Source of the DNA: Bradyrhizobium sp. CCBAU 53351
GTDB lineage: Bacteria; Pseudomonadota; Alphaproteobacteria; Rhizobiales; Xanthobacteraceae
Length of the DNA: 64,000 nt
NCBI RefSeq assembly: GCF_015291745.1
Contig: NZ_CP030059.1
Location: 310,001 to 374,000 of the forward strand
Direction: 5' to 3'
The translations under genes were made by a program, and so were the position numbers. Below are positions 9,171 to 18,492 of the stretch, piece after piece. Positions within the stretch are counted from its first letter, which is position 1; each line of letters opens with the position of its first letter. Below the pieces are notes generated by a model. It was not told the DNA's origin. It did not search any database and saw nothing but the letters and a program-made list of their open reading frames with translations.

Positions 9171-10400
9171 CGCCGCCAGCACTTCCTTCGCCGCCCGCTC
9201 GCCGCTGTCCCTCGCCCCGTGCGCTGTCGTGAAGAACTCCGGCGAGGTCGCCTCGCCGGCAAAGAACAGCCGTCCATCCACCGGCGCTGCCAGCACCGCA
9301 CGATCGCCGGCGTGGCCGGGCAGCGCGTGCGAATAGGAGCCGCGCGCAAAGGGGTCGTGCGCCCAGCGCGACTCGTACAGCGGCTTCAGCTTGCGCCTGA
9401 TATCATTGCCGAGAAAGCCCGCGATCTCGCTGATCGCCTGCGCGGCGATGGCGCCTTCGCCGGAATCCTCCAGCGCGCGGGCAAAGCTGCCGCCGAAAAA
9501 GCCTTCGATGCAGGGCTGGCCGAACGGGCGGATGTGATAGGTGCCCATCTCGGTGCGCATGGTGGCGCCGCGCAAATTGCCGTCCTTCGGAAAAGCTTCA
9601 GCGCCCTCGAGCGCCAGCATCACCTTGTCGTCGACGCCGAGCGGCAGGCCGGCGGCGGCATTGACCTTGGACGGCAGCGGCGGTGAGAAGCGCATCGTCT
9701 CATCGGCGAGCAGATTGGTCGGCACGGTGACGATCGCCTTGTCGGCGGTCAGCCTGCCCTGCGATGTTTCGATGCGGATGCGCCTATCGGAATGATCGAT
9801 CAGGGTGACGTTGCAGCTCAACGCCACCGGGCAGGGCGCGCCGTAGGCCGACACAAGCGCGCCATAGCCGCGGCGGACGCGCCAGTTGAGGCCGGTGTCC
9901 TCGTAGGCGTCCCAATCCAGCGTCGACATGTCCTTGAGCTCGCAGCCGTTGATGTAGGTCGAGATCGCGTCGATCATGGGATTCCAGCGATTGCCCACGT
10001 CGAGGCTCATGCTCGCGGGCTCGTCCTTGCCTCTGTGCGCGGCCTGCCAGAGGCGCTCATAGAACGCGTCCATCGCGCGCATGAAATCGTCGCGCTCGAC
10101 TTGCGGAAACGCGTTGCCATAGGCGCGCTCGCGCCACGGCGGCAGGTCCTTGTTGAGCTCGAAACCGAGCTGCTGCGCGATGGGGACGAAGGAGTTCTTG
10201 TCTGCCGAATGCAGCCAGCCGCAGCCGACGTCGAATGTGACCTCGGGCGAGGCCTGCACCGTCCAGGCCCGGCCACCGAGCCTGTCACGCGCCTCGAGCA
10301 CCATCACCGAGAGGCCGGAGCCCGCCAGCGCATGCGCCGCACCGAGGCCGGCGGCACCGGCGCCGATGATCGCGACGTCGACGGAGGAGGGAAGCGACAT
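9156..10400 (-). CDS. FAD-dependent flavin monoamine oxidase family protein
   Basis: 414 residues. The N-terminal dinucleotide-binding motif is VAIIGAGAAGLGAAHALAGS followed by EARDRLGGRAWT; the C-terminal FAD motif is RLFFAGEATSPEF. The family (MAO/polyamine oxidase/desaturase-like) oxidises amines or amino acids with oxygen, producing H2O2. The start codon is followed directly by the FAD strand, so no signal peptide is present and the protein should be cytoplasmic. It stands alone. Substrate cannot be read from the sequence. Confidence 0.85.
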   Translation of the reverse strand: MSLPSSVDVAIIGAGAAGLGAAHALAGSGLSVMVLEARDRLGGRAWTVQASPEVTFDVGCGWLHSADKNSFVPIAQQLGFELNKDLPPWRERAYGNAFPQVERDDFMRAMDAFYERLWQAAHRGKDEPASMSLDVGNRWNPMIDAISTYINGCELKDMSTLDWDAYEDTGLNWRVRRGYGALVSAYGAPCPVALSCNVTLIDHSDRRIRIETSQGRLTADKAIVTVPTNLLADETMRFSPPLPSKVNAAAGLPLGVDDKVMLALEGAEAFPKDGNLRGATMRTEMGTYHIRPFGQPCIEGFFGGSFARALEDSGEGAIAAQAISEIAGFLGNDIRRKLKPLYESRWAHDPFARGSYSHALPGHAGDRAVLAAPVDGRLFFAGEATSPEFFTTAHGARDSGERAAKEVLAAIGKR

Positions 10401-10457
10401 GGGTCGGCTCTAGCACGTTCGCTGGATGTGCTGAAGCCGGACGGATATGCCGATCTC

Positions 10458-10588
10458 GTGTCCCGGACGCGGTGCGGCGTGTGACGCCGCTCCGCAGAGC
10501 CGGGACCCATGGTGATGTGCAGGAGGGAGAACGTCTGGGCCCCGGCTCGGCAGCGCACCGCTATCGCGCTGCGCCGCGTCCGGGGCAC
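10458..10588. repeat. Interspersed palindromic repeat, family with GTGTCCCGGACGCG ends
   Basis: Lies between the amine oxidase start and the typA stop. The outer ends are complementary (GTGTCCCGGACGCG and CGCGTCCGGGGCAC), with an inner pair around AGCCGGGACCC and GGGCCCCGGCT. A related copy is at 59496-59612 and a short fragment at 4369-4393. No coding potential. Confidence 0.75.
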
Positions 10589-10600
10589 GCGAGAGGTGGC

Positions 10601-12427
<1,827 letters not shown>

Positions 12428-12537
12428 GGATGAGCTTCTTTGCGGTCGAACAATGGGTTAAGCGCGATCTCGCCGGTCAGACCGGGACCTCTTCTCGAAA
12501 CAACGCTGGAAGACTGGAAACGGGGCGCTTTCTGCCC

Positions 12538-12568
12538 AAAAAGGAAGCCCGGCCATATCAGACCGGGC
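12538..12568 (-). terminator. Rho-independent terminator after the radical SAM/Lgt-like cluster
   Basis: Read on the minus strand: GCCCGG, a 10-nt loop, CCGGGC, then TTCCTTTTT. It sits about 100 bp past the last stop of the minus-strand cluster ending at 12667 and before typA, so it would end that cluster's transcript and separate it from typA. Confidence 0.65.
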
Positions 12569-12666
12569 ACCTTACGCGTTGCGGCGCAATATATGCAAAA
12601 ACGGCCAAAAAACAATGCGTTCTTTGGGCCTTGGTTGACTGAATTTTGTCCGGGAATCCCCGGGGG

Positions 12667-12948
12667 TTAGCTCCCATTCCGGGCCGGCGGGGCCTTTCGG
12701 CCCACGATGGCCGCCCAGATCATGACGACGCCTCCGATGCCGATGACCAACCCCAAAAAGACCAGCGAGGCGATGTCGGAGGGGATCTGGCCACCCTCGA
12801 CCACCGACATTCCGCCGAACAGGAGCGCGCAGAGTCCCGGCAGCAGCATGAAGATCCCGGCGATCGCCATCAGTGCGGTCAGGCAGCCGCTGCGCGGTTG
12901 CTGGATCTGTGGAGGCACTGCCGGTGGGGTGGGGCTGGAATCGCTCAT
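12667..12948 (-). CDS. Small two-helix membrane protein, paralog of the preceding gene
   Basis: 93 residues from ATG 12948, which overlaps the stop of the gene before it by four bases (ATGA), indicating translational coupling. A proline-rich N-terminus (about 18 residues) is followed by SGCLTALMAIAGIFMLLPG, a glycine/isoleucine linker, and a second membrane segment LVFLGLVIGIGGVVMIWAAIV. Its first helix closely matches that of the neighbouring 75-residue protein (SGCxTAxM...LLPGxCALxF), so the pair arose by tandem duplication. No known family is recognised. Last gene of the Crp / Lgt-like / radical SAM cluster. Confidence 0.75.
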   Translation of the reverse strand: MSDSSPTPPAVPPQIQQPRSGCLTALMAIAGIFMLLPGLCALLFGGMSVVEGGQIPSDIASLVFLGLVIGIGGVVMIWAAIVGRKAPPARNGS

Positions 12949-13172
12949 GGTCTCTTTCTCGCTGCCCTGATCAACATCACGCCGGCAAAGGCCACCAGCA
13001 TTGCAAGCACGAGGACGGGGATGAAACGGGTGTCGAAGTGTGACGACTGGGTCTGGTCGAAGGCAAAGATCAGGGCGCAGATGCCGGGGAGCAGCAGGAT
13101 CACCCCGCACATTACCATGAACGCGGTGACACATCCGCTCCGCGACGCTGGAGGTGAAGGCGTCTCGCTCAA
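12945..13172 (-). CDS. Small two-helix membrane protein downstream of radical SAM gene
   Basis: 75 residues; the ATG at 13172 overlaps the stop of the radical SAM gene by four bases. Helix 1 is SGCVTAFMVMCGVILLLPG with the shared CALIF end; helix 2 is FIPVLVLAMLVAFAGVMLI, followed by a positive RAARKRP tail. It is a paralog of the next gene. Function unknown; tight coupling to the radical SAM and Lgt-like genes suggests an accessory membrane role in the same process (inference). Confidence 0.75.
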   Translation of the reverse strand: MSETPSPPASRSGCVTAFMVMCGVILLLPGICALIFAFDQTQSSHFDTRFIPVLVLAMLVAFAGVMLIRAARKRP

Positions 13173-14614
13173 CGCGGCATCTCCTCACGCTGCCCGGCGT
13201 CCCGATAGGTTTCGCCGGCCAACTCGGCGCGGATGCCGTCGATCTTGCCGTTGCGGTAGAACAAATTGTAGGTGTCGAACGGAATGATCGCCCCCTGCTC
13301 CGTCACGAAATGGATGCAGCTGCGCTTGACGTTGCCGACGCAGAAATTGAAGCGGTCGAGGAACTGCACGATGGTGACGCGGAAGACGTTCTCGTAAGAC
13401 AGCCCGTCCGGCACCTGGAAGCTCGGCAGGCAGCACAAGAGTTCGCAGACGCGCTCGCTCGTGTTGAGCGGGCCCGACGACAGCGAGAACAGATCGACGA
13501 ATTTTTCCCGCAGCACCGGGTATTTCTCCGGGCTTATCGTGTTGGGCATCACCGCGACGAGCTGCTCCTGCGGGATCAGCGAGGTCAACGGCAGCACCTT
13601 CTCGCCATTGCGCAGGCCATAGCCGATCGAGATGCTCTCGGGATTGCACGGCAGCGGGATCATGTCCTTGTCGCCGAACACGCCGGTTTCGATCACGCGC
13701 TTGCGGATCTCCGACAGCATGATGCGGTCGGTCTTCTCGTCGAAATCGTCGTTGCGGCCGGCGTCCTGCACGGGCTGCAAGGTGACGCCGCGCACGCATG
13801 TCCAGGTGAGTGCGTGGCGGACGATGTCGCCGATCTCGGCATCGTTGACGCCGCGCTTGATGGTCGCCACCAGCGTGGTCGATACGCCAAAATGCTCGAG
13901 ATTTTCCAGCGCCTGCTGGCGGATCTTGCGCAAGTCCGCGCCGCGCAGATTGATGAGCGCGTCGCGCTGCAGCGAATCGAACTGGAGATAGACCTCAAGG
14001 CCACGCTTGTTCTCGGCCAGCCGCGCCACGAAATCCTTTTCGCGAGCGATGCGCAGGCCGTTGGTGTTGATCATGACGTGGCGGATCGGGCGTGCGCGCA
14101 CAGCGTCGAGGATCGCGAAGAAGTCCGGATGCAGCGTCGGCTCGCCGCCTGAGATCTGCACGAGATCGGGCTCGCCCTCGCTCGCGACCAGCGCGTCGAG
14201 CATTTTTTCGATGGTCGCGAGCGGGGTGAATTTCGTTCGCGCCGGCGACGATTCTGCGAAGCAGACCGGGCAGGTGAGGTTGCAGTGCTCGGTGATCTCG
14301 ATCAGCGCCAGGCAGGAATGCTGCTCGTGGTCGGGGCAGAGACCGCAATCATAGGGACAGCCGAACTCCGTGCGCTGCTGGAATTGCAGCGGCCGGTCGC
14401 CGGGCTTGATGAAGTCCTTACACAGGCGCCAATAGGCGGCGTCCGTCGAGACCAGGGTCGACTGGACACCGTGCTCCCTGCAACGCTTTTCGTACCAGAC
14501 CTCGTTGTCCAGGATCTGGATCTTCGTCGGCACCAGCTTCAGGCAGGTCTCGCAGAGAGATTGGGTCTGGCCCCAGAAAATATAGGGGCGCGATCTACGC
14601 AACGGCGCGTTCAT
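13169..14614 (-). CDS. Radical SAM protein resembling archaeal tetraether synthase (Tes / MJ0619 family)
   Basis: 481 residues. The radical SAM cluster motif is C111-NLT-C115-PV-C118, with GGEP at 156-159 for SAM binding. Beyond this are three more cysteine groups: C21, C24, C45 (with C65 or H48 near) in a rubredoxin-like N-terminus; C86, C90, C93 and C101 in GCPYDCGLCPDHEQHSC; and C390, C394, C395, C425 and C433 near the C-terminus. From memory, the archaeal tetraether synthase holds one radical SAM cluster, two auxiliary 4Fe-4S clusters and a rubredoxin-like iron, the same pattern. That enzyme joins lipid alkyl chains by C-C bonds. Here the substrate is unknown. Its start overlaps the stop of the Lgt-like gene (ATGA). 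It could instead belong to another radical SAM subgroup with similar cysteines. Confidence 0.8.
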   Translation of the reverse strand: MNAPLRRSRPYIFWGQTQSLCETCLKLVPTKIQILDNEVWYEKRCREHGVQSTLVSTDAAYWRLCKDFIKPGDRPLQFQQRTEFGCPYDCGLCPDHEQHSCLALIEITEHCNLTCPVCFAESSPARTKFTPLATIEKMLDALVASEGEPDLVQISGGEPTLHPDFFAILDAVRARPIRHVMINTNGLRIAREKDFVARLAENKRGLEVYLQFDSLQRDALINLRGADLRKIRQQALENLEHFGVSTTLVATIKRGVNDAEIGDIVRHALTWTCVRGVTLQPVQDAGRNDDFDEKTDRIMLSEIRKRVIETGVFGDKDMIPLPCNPESISIGYGLRNGEKVLPLTSLIPQEQLVAVMPNTISPEKYPVLREKFVDLFSLSSGPLNTSERVCELLCCLPSFQVPDGLSYENVFRVTIVQFLDRFNFCVGNVKRSCIHFVTEQGAIIPFDTYNLFYRNGKIDGIRAELAGETYRDAGQREEMPR

Positions 14615-15327
14615 GCAAATAACTCATTCTGCAAAGGTCTCGCTTTGGGCGTCGTCGCCAGCATGACGCCGGCGTAGAGCAGGATGGACAGCGACAGCAG
14701 GTGAAACAGGGTGAGGGGGCCGATCAGCGCGCCGTAGGGCTTGAGGAATTCCCATAGAAAGCGTTGCGCTCCATAATAGGCGAGCGCCAGGTAGAAACCA
14801 TTGGTGATTACAAACGCGTTCCGGTTCAAGACTGCCAGCACATAGATGAGGGCAAACACGGCCATGGCCGCGCTCTCGTAGAGTTGCACGGGATGACGCA
14901 GAACGCCGTCGCCGAAATCATGGCCCCAGGGCAGCGATGTTGGCGTGCCATAGGTGAAGTCGTCGAGGCCCGCGAAGTAGCAGCCGAGCCGGCCGATCGC
15001 GATGCCGACGGCCAGCGGCAGCGCAAACCGCGCGCCGGTGCGCAAGGTGATGCCGGCCGTCCATTTATAGAGCTCGATCGCCACGATGCCGCCCGCCAGC
15101 GCGCCCTCGACCGAGCGCGCAATGCCGCTCTGGCCCGACAGCCAGAGATTGGCGGAGCCGAACAGATAGGCGCCGAGGCCGGCGCCGAACACCAGCGCGG
15201 CGACATACGGCAGCTGGAAGGATTGCGCCGGAAACTGCAGGCGTTGTCGCGACAGCCACCAGACGGCGGCGGCCGCCGCCAGCCACGCCAGGATGTCGAA
15301 GATAGTGTGCAGCAAAGCCCCGCTCAT
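14611..15327 (-). CDS. Prolipoprotein diacylglyceryl transferase (Lgt)-like membrane protein with altered active site
   Basis: 238 residues, about six to seven membrane segments; shorter than true Lgt (about 270-290). Lgt family marks are GRLGCYFAG (residues 112-120), RHPVQLYESA (144-153) and a C-terminal AQRFLWEF with Arg189. Against E. coli Lgt, Arg143 and Arg239 have counterparts (Arg113, Arg189), but the HGG motif with His103 reads VEGALAGG (Glu74), and Asn146 is Cys116. It is therefore probably not the housekeeping lipoprotein enzyme. It overlaps the radical SAM gene by four bases, suggesting a joint role on phospholipids or glycerol lipids (inference). Confidence 0.78.
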   Translation of the reverse strand: MSGALLHTIFDILAWLAAAAAVWWLSRQRLQFPAQSFQLPYVAALVFGAGLGAYLFGSANLWLSGQSGIARSVEGALAGGIVAIELYKWTAGITLRTGARFALPLAVGIAIGRLGCYFAGLDDFTYGTPTSLPWGHDFGDGVLRHPVQLYESAAMAVFALIYVLAVLNRNAFVITNGFYLALAYYGAQRFLWEFLKPYGALIGPLTLFHLLSLSILLYAGVMLATTPKARPLQNELFA

Positions 15328-15379
15328 GCCGGGGATACTAGCGCAGGTTCAGGCGGTGCGGGATAGTGGGAAGAAGCCG

Positions 15380-16144
15380 CTACCCCGCCTCCCGCTCCTC
15401 GGTCGGGTAGACGCCGCGCAGCACCTCTTCGAAGTGCATCTTCACCGCGTCGTTGCACAGGCAGGCGCGAAGCCTCAGGCCGTCGCGGTTGAGGACCAGG
15501 ATCGAGCCGCGCCGCGTGTCGAGAATCCGTTCTGCCTTGAACGACTGAAGCACGCGGCTGGCATAGGAGCGGCCAACGCCGAGCAGTGTCGCAAGCTGCT
15601 CGTGGGTCAGCGGCACGCTGCTCTCGTCGCCGGTCCGCTCCATCGCCGCCAAAATCCATTTGGCGGTGCGTTGCTCGATCGAATGGATCGCGTTGCAGGC
15701 GGTCGACTGGAAGATCTGGGCCAGCATGCAATCGGCATAGCGGGCGAAGATGTTGCGCAGCGACGCCGAGCGCAGCTTGGCCGCTTCCAGCTTGGCGACA
15801 TGAATGCGCGCGAACGGCCCGCCGAATTTCACGCAGATCCGGGTATAGGCCGGCAAGTATCCCTCGCTGACGATGCCGCCCACCGCGCCCTCGCGGCCGA
15901 CCAGGATGGTTTCGACGTCGCGGCCGTCCTCGTTGGGAACGAGAAAGGTCGCGAGCGCCGGTCCGCAGGGGAAGTGGACGACCTGGACGTCATCGCCGGG
16001 ACTGTAGAGCAATTGATTGGCCGCGGCGGTCTCGACCGTCACATGCGGCGCAAGCAGGGCGTAGTCCGCCTGGCTCAAACGCCGCAACAAATTGTTGGCC
16101 GGCCGGCTCTCGGCCTCGATTGTCTTGCCGATACGCGCATCCAT
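15380..16144 (-). CDS. Crp/Fnr family transcriptional regulator
   Basis: 254 residues. An N-terminal cyclic-nucleotide-binding-like beta-roll (about residues 30-145) has no Fnr-type N-terminal cysteine cluster. The C-terminal winged helix has the recognition region LTHEQLATLLGVGRSYASRVLQSFK. Many rhizobial proteins of this type bind DNA without cAMP. It ends 52 bp before the Lgt-like gene on the same strand, so it may head the same transcript. An EcfG-like promoter motif lies about 75 bp upstream of its start. Confidence 0.85.
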   Translation of the reverse strand: MDARIGKTIEAESRPANNLLRRLSQADYALLAPHVTVETAAANQLLYSPGDDVQVVHFPCGPALATFLVPNEDGRDVETILVGREGAVGGIVSEGYLPAYTRICVKFGGPFARIHVAKLEAAKLRSASLRNIFARYADCMLAQIFQSTACNAIHSIEQRTAKWILAAMERTGDESSVPLTHEQLATLLGVGRSYASRVLQSFKAERILDTRRGSILVLNRDGLRLRACLCNDAVKMHFEEVLRGVYPTEEREAG

Positions 16145-16218
16145 CGTGAACTCCCATCCTCCTCCCTACCCTAGCGAGTTCCGTCAAGATCCTGTGTGCA
16201 CAAGTGGACAGACTAGGA

Positions 16219-16244
16219 AACGGCGATGTGGTGGGTTTCGTTCC
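16219..16244 (-). promoter_or_regulatory. EcfG-type (general stress response) promoter motif
   Basis: On the minus strand, GGAAC (16244-16240), 17 bases, then CGTT (16222-16219), matching the GGAAC-N16/17-CGTT consensus known for the alphaproteobacterial general-stress sigma factor EcfG. The expected transcript start near 16210 gives a leader of about 65 nt before the Crp/Fnr gene at 16144. There are similar motifs before the flavoprotein at 31172 and the ABC transporter at 34593. Confidence 0.6.
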
Positions 16245-16322
16245 GGGAACCCTTCGATGCGCTGTGCGCAGGCATCGTGTCGCGGCTGTCCTGATCCAAA
16301 ACCCCCGCACCAAGATCCGATC

Positions 16323-16706
16323 ATGACACCCGTAGTTCCCGATGGCACAGGCTGGCCGGCTGACGTTCTGATTGTCGAAGACGACCCGATCATCGCGATC
16401 GATTTCGAGGACCGGCTGCTCGGCTTCGGCGTGACGAATGTGCGGACTGTCGGCTCGGTAACCCAGGCGCTGAACGCCATTTCGGAGCGTGCGCCGGACT
16501 TCGCGCTGCTCGATGTCGAGCTGGTCCGCGAGACGAGCTTTGCGGTCGCCGAGCGGCTGGTCGCGCTGAAGATCCCGTTCGTCTTCGTCACCGGCTACGG
16601 TGCCGAAGCGCGCATTCCGCCCGAATTCTCCGGCCAGCCCCGGCTGCAGAAGCCGTGTTCGAGCGACGCCCTGGAGGCGGCGCTGAAGCTGCGCGCCACC
16701 GGTTAG
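16323..16706 (+). CDS. Single-domain response regulator
   Basis: 127 residues from ATG 16323, receiver domain only. Acidic pocket VEDDP near residue 20, phospho-acceptor Asp in ALLDVELV (about residue 63), the conserved Thr in VFVTGYG and Lys in RLQKPCS. No output domain, so it probably relays phosphate or binds a partner, as CheY/DivK-like or Sma0114-like receivers do (the latter share the FVTGYG signature). Divergent from the Crp/Fnr gene. No cognate kinase is adjacent. Confidence 0.88.
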   Translation: MTPVVPDGTGWPADVLIVEDDPIIAIDFEDRLLGFGVTNVRTVGSVTQALNAISERAPDFALLDVELVRETSFAVAERLVALKIPFVFVTGYGAEARIPPEFSGQPRLQKPCSSDALEAALKLRATG

Positions 16707-16738
16707 AGCGTTCTCCGGCGAAGGAGAAGCTGCAACAG

Positions 16739-18280
16739 TCAGCTTGGCTTCGGATCGAGCGTGGTCGACCACAGCGCGACATCGGCGCGGTCGCGCAGCG
16801 TTACCGTCATCTGGCCGGAGGCGCCGTCGATCTTGACGTGACCGAAGAACTGCATGCCGGCGGACGGCGGCAGGTTCTGGCTGTCCTTGCCGGGCGCCTT
16901 GACGAAGCGCACCTCGGGTCCAAAGGTGTTGTCGAGCGCGGCCGGACCGAATGTGCCGGCATGCAGCGGGCCCGAGACGAATTCCCAGAACGGCTCGAAC
17001 TCCTGGAATTGCGCCTTGTTCGGATCGTAATAATGCGCGGCGGCGTAGTGCACGTCGGCGGTCAGCCAGACCGTGTTGCTGATCGGCGCCATCTTGATGA
17101 AGCGCAGGATGTCGGCGATCTCGAATTCGCGGCCGCGCACCGGACCGTCGCCTTGCGCGATGGCTTCCGAGCCGCCTTTCGGCGTGTCCGACACGACGAG
17201 GCTCAGCGGCATGTCGGAGGCGATCACCTTCCAGGTCGCGCGCGAATTGATGAGGCCGCGCTTCAGCCAGGCGATCTGGTCCGGCCCGAGGAAATAGCTG
17301 GCGGGGCCGTATTCCGTTTCCAGATTCGGGCCGTTCGCGCCGCGATAGCTGCGCTCGTCGAGCACGAACACGTCGAGATGCGGGCCGTAGGCAATCTGGC
17401 GATAGACCCGGCCGGGCTCGTTGATGCTCTCGCGCAGCGGATACATCTCGTGGAAGGCGCGGCCCGCGCGCGCGGCGAGCAGCGCGATATTGCGTTCCTT
17501 ATAGGTCGCCGGCAGATCCTTCGACAGTGACCAGTTGTTGGTCACCTCGTGGTCGTCCCACTGCACGAAGATCGGCACCTCGGCATTGAAGGCGCGAAGA
17601 TTGCCGTCGGTGAGATTGTATTTGTGCGCGGCGCGGAACTCGTCCAGCGTCTCGGCGACCTTGGCCTTCTCGGGAATGGTGAGGTTCTTCCAGATCTTGC
17701 CGTCGGCGAGCTTCACTTCGGATTGGATCGGGCCGTCGGCGTAGATGGCGTCGCCGGAATGCAGGAAGAAGTCCGGCCGGTGCGTGCGCATCGCCGAGAA
17801 GGTGAACATGCCGCCGTCGTCGGGGTTGATGCCCCAGCCCTGGCCCGCAACGTCGCCGCCCCAGACGAAGCTGACGTCGCGGCGGTCGGCCGGCGCGGTG
17901 CGGAAACGGCCGACGACCGCCTCGCCCTCGACCGCGCTGTGCGAGAGATCGCGGAAGCGGACGCGGTAAAAGATGTCCTGGCCGCCCGGCAGGTTCTCGA
18001 TCAGCATCTTTGCGGTGAAGTCGCTCTCGGGGAGCGCCGTGATCGGCGGCAGCGCCCGGGCATTCTTGAAAGACTCGGTCGTTGCCACCTCGACCAGCAT
18101 CTGCGCGGGCCGGTCGGTGCGTGCCCACACCACGCCGCCATCGACCGTGACGTCGCCCGACTGGACGCCGTGCGTCACCGCCGGCCGATCGGCCGCGCGC
18201 GACGGATAGGGCATCGCGATCGTGCCGAGCGCACCGGCGCCGGTGGTGAGGAAGCGGCGGCGGGAGAATTTGATGTGCAT
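16739..18280 (-). CDS. phoD: Alkaline phosphatase D (PhoD) family protein, Tat-exported
   Basis: 513 residues from ATG 18280. The N-terminus MHIKFSRRRFLTTGAGALG is a twin-arginine signal, so the folded enzyme is exported to the periplasm. VTHGVQSGDVTVDGGVVWAR is the PhoD N-terminal domain; metal-site regions include VWGGDVAGQG, LHSGDAIYADGP, VQWDDHEVTNNW and WLTADVHYAAAHYYDP. PhoD enzymes release phosphate from mono- and diesters under phosphate starvation using Fe/Ca. No Pho box was identified. A palindromic repeat lies just upstream. Confidence 0.92.
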   Translation of the reverse strand: MHIKFSRRRFLTTGAGALGTIAMPYPSRAADRPAVTHGVQSGDVTVDGGVVWARTDRPAQMLVEVATTESFKNARALPPITALPESDFTAKMLIENLPGGQDIFYRVRFRDLSHSAVEGEAVVGRFRTAPADRRDVSFVWGGDVAGQGWGINPDDGGMFTFSAMRTHRPDFFLHSGDAIYADGPIQSEVKLADGKIWKNLTIPEKAKVAETLDEFRAAHKYNLTDGNLRAFNAEVPIFVQWDDHEVTNNWSLSKDLPATYKERNIALLAARAGRAFHEMYPLRESINEPGRVYRQIAYGPHLDVFVLDERSYRGANGPNLETEYGPASYFLGPDQIAWLKRGLINSRATWKVIASDMPLSLVVSDTPKGGSEAIAQGDGPVRGREFEIADILRFIKMAPISNTVWLTADVHYAAAHYYDPNKAQFQEFEPFWEFVSGPLHAGTFGPAALDNTFGPEVRFVKAPGKDSQNLPPSAGMQFFGHVKIDGASGQMTVTLRDRADVALWSTTLDPKPS

Positions 18281-18317
18281 GGAGGTTGGCTCCAAATCCG
18301 AGCTTGCAGAAGAGGCC

Positions 18318-18441
18318 GTCATTCCGGGGCGTGCGTAGCGCGAGCTATGGTGCGCAATTGCGCACCTGAGAATCCATGTCTCCTCGCGAATGCGGCGCGA
18401 TGGATTCCGGGTTCGATACTGGCGTATCGCCCCGGAATGAC
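18318..18441. repeat. Interspersed palindromic repeat, GTCATTCCGGGGC family
   Basis: Ends GTCATTCCGGGGC and GCCCCGGAATGAC are inverted; inner part includes TGGTGCGCAATTGCGCACC, itself palindromic, and the GAATCCAT/ATGGATTC pair. Relatives lie at 23824-23925 and 48017-48118. It fills most of the gap upstream of phoD. Confidence 0.85.
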
Positions 18442-18492
18442 ACGAGGAGCTATATTGAGGCAATGTGACGCAGCGATTACGCGCGCGAGGGC

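Noticed and set aside
16246..16270. GGAAC on the plus strand before the response regulator
   Set aside because: No CGTT at 16 or 17 bases downstream.
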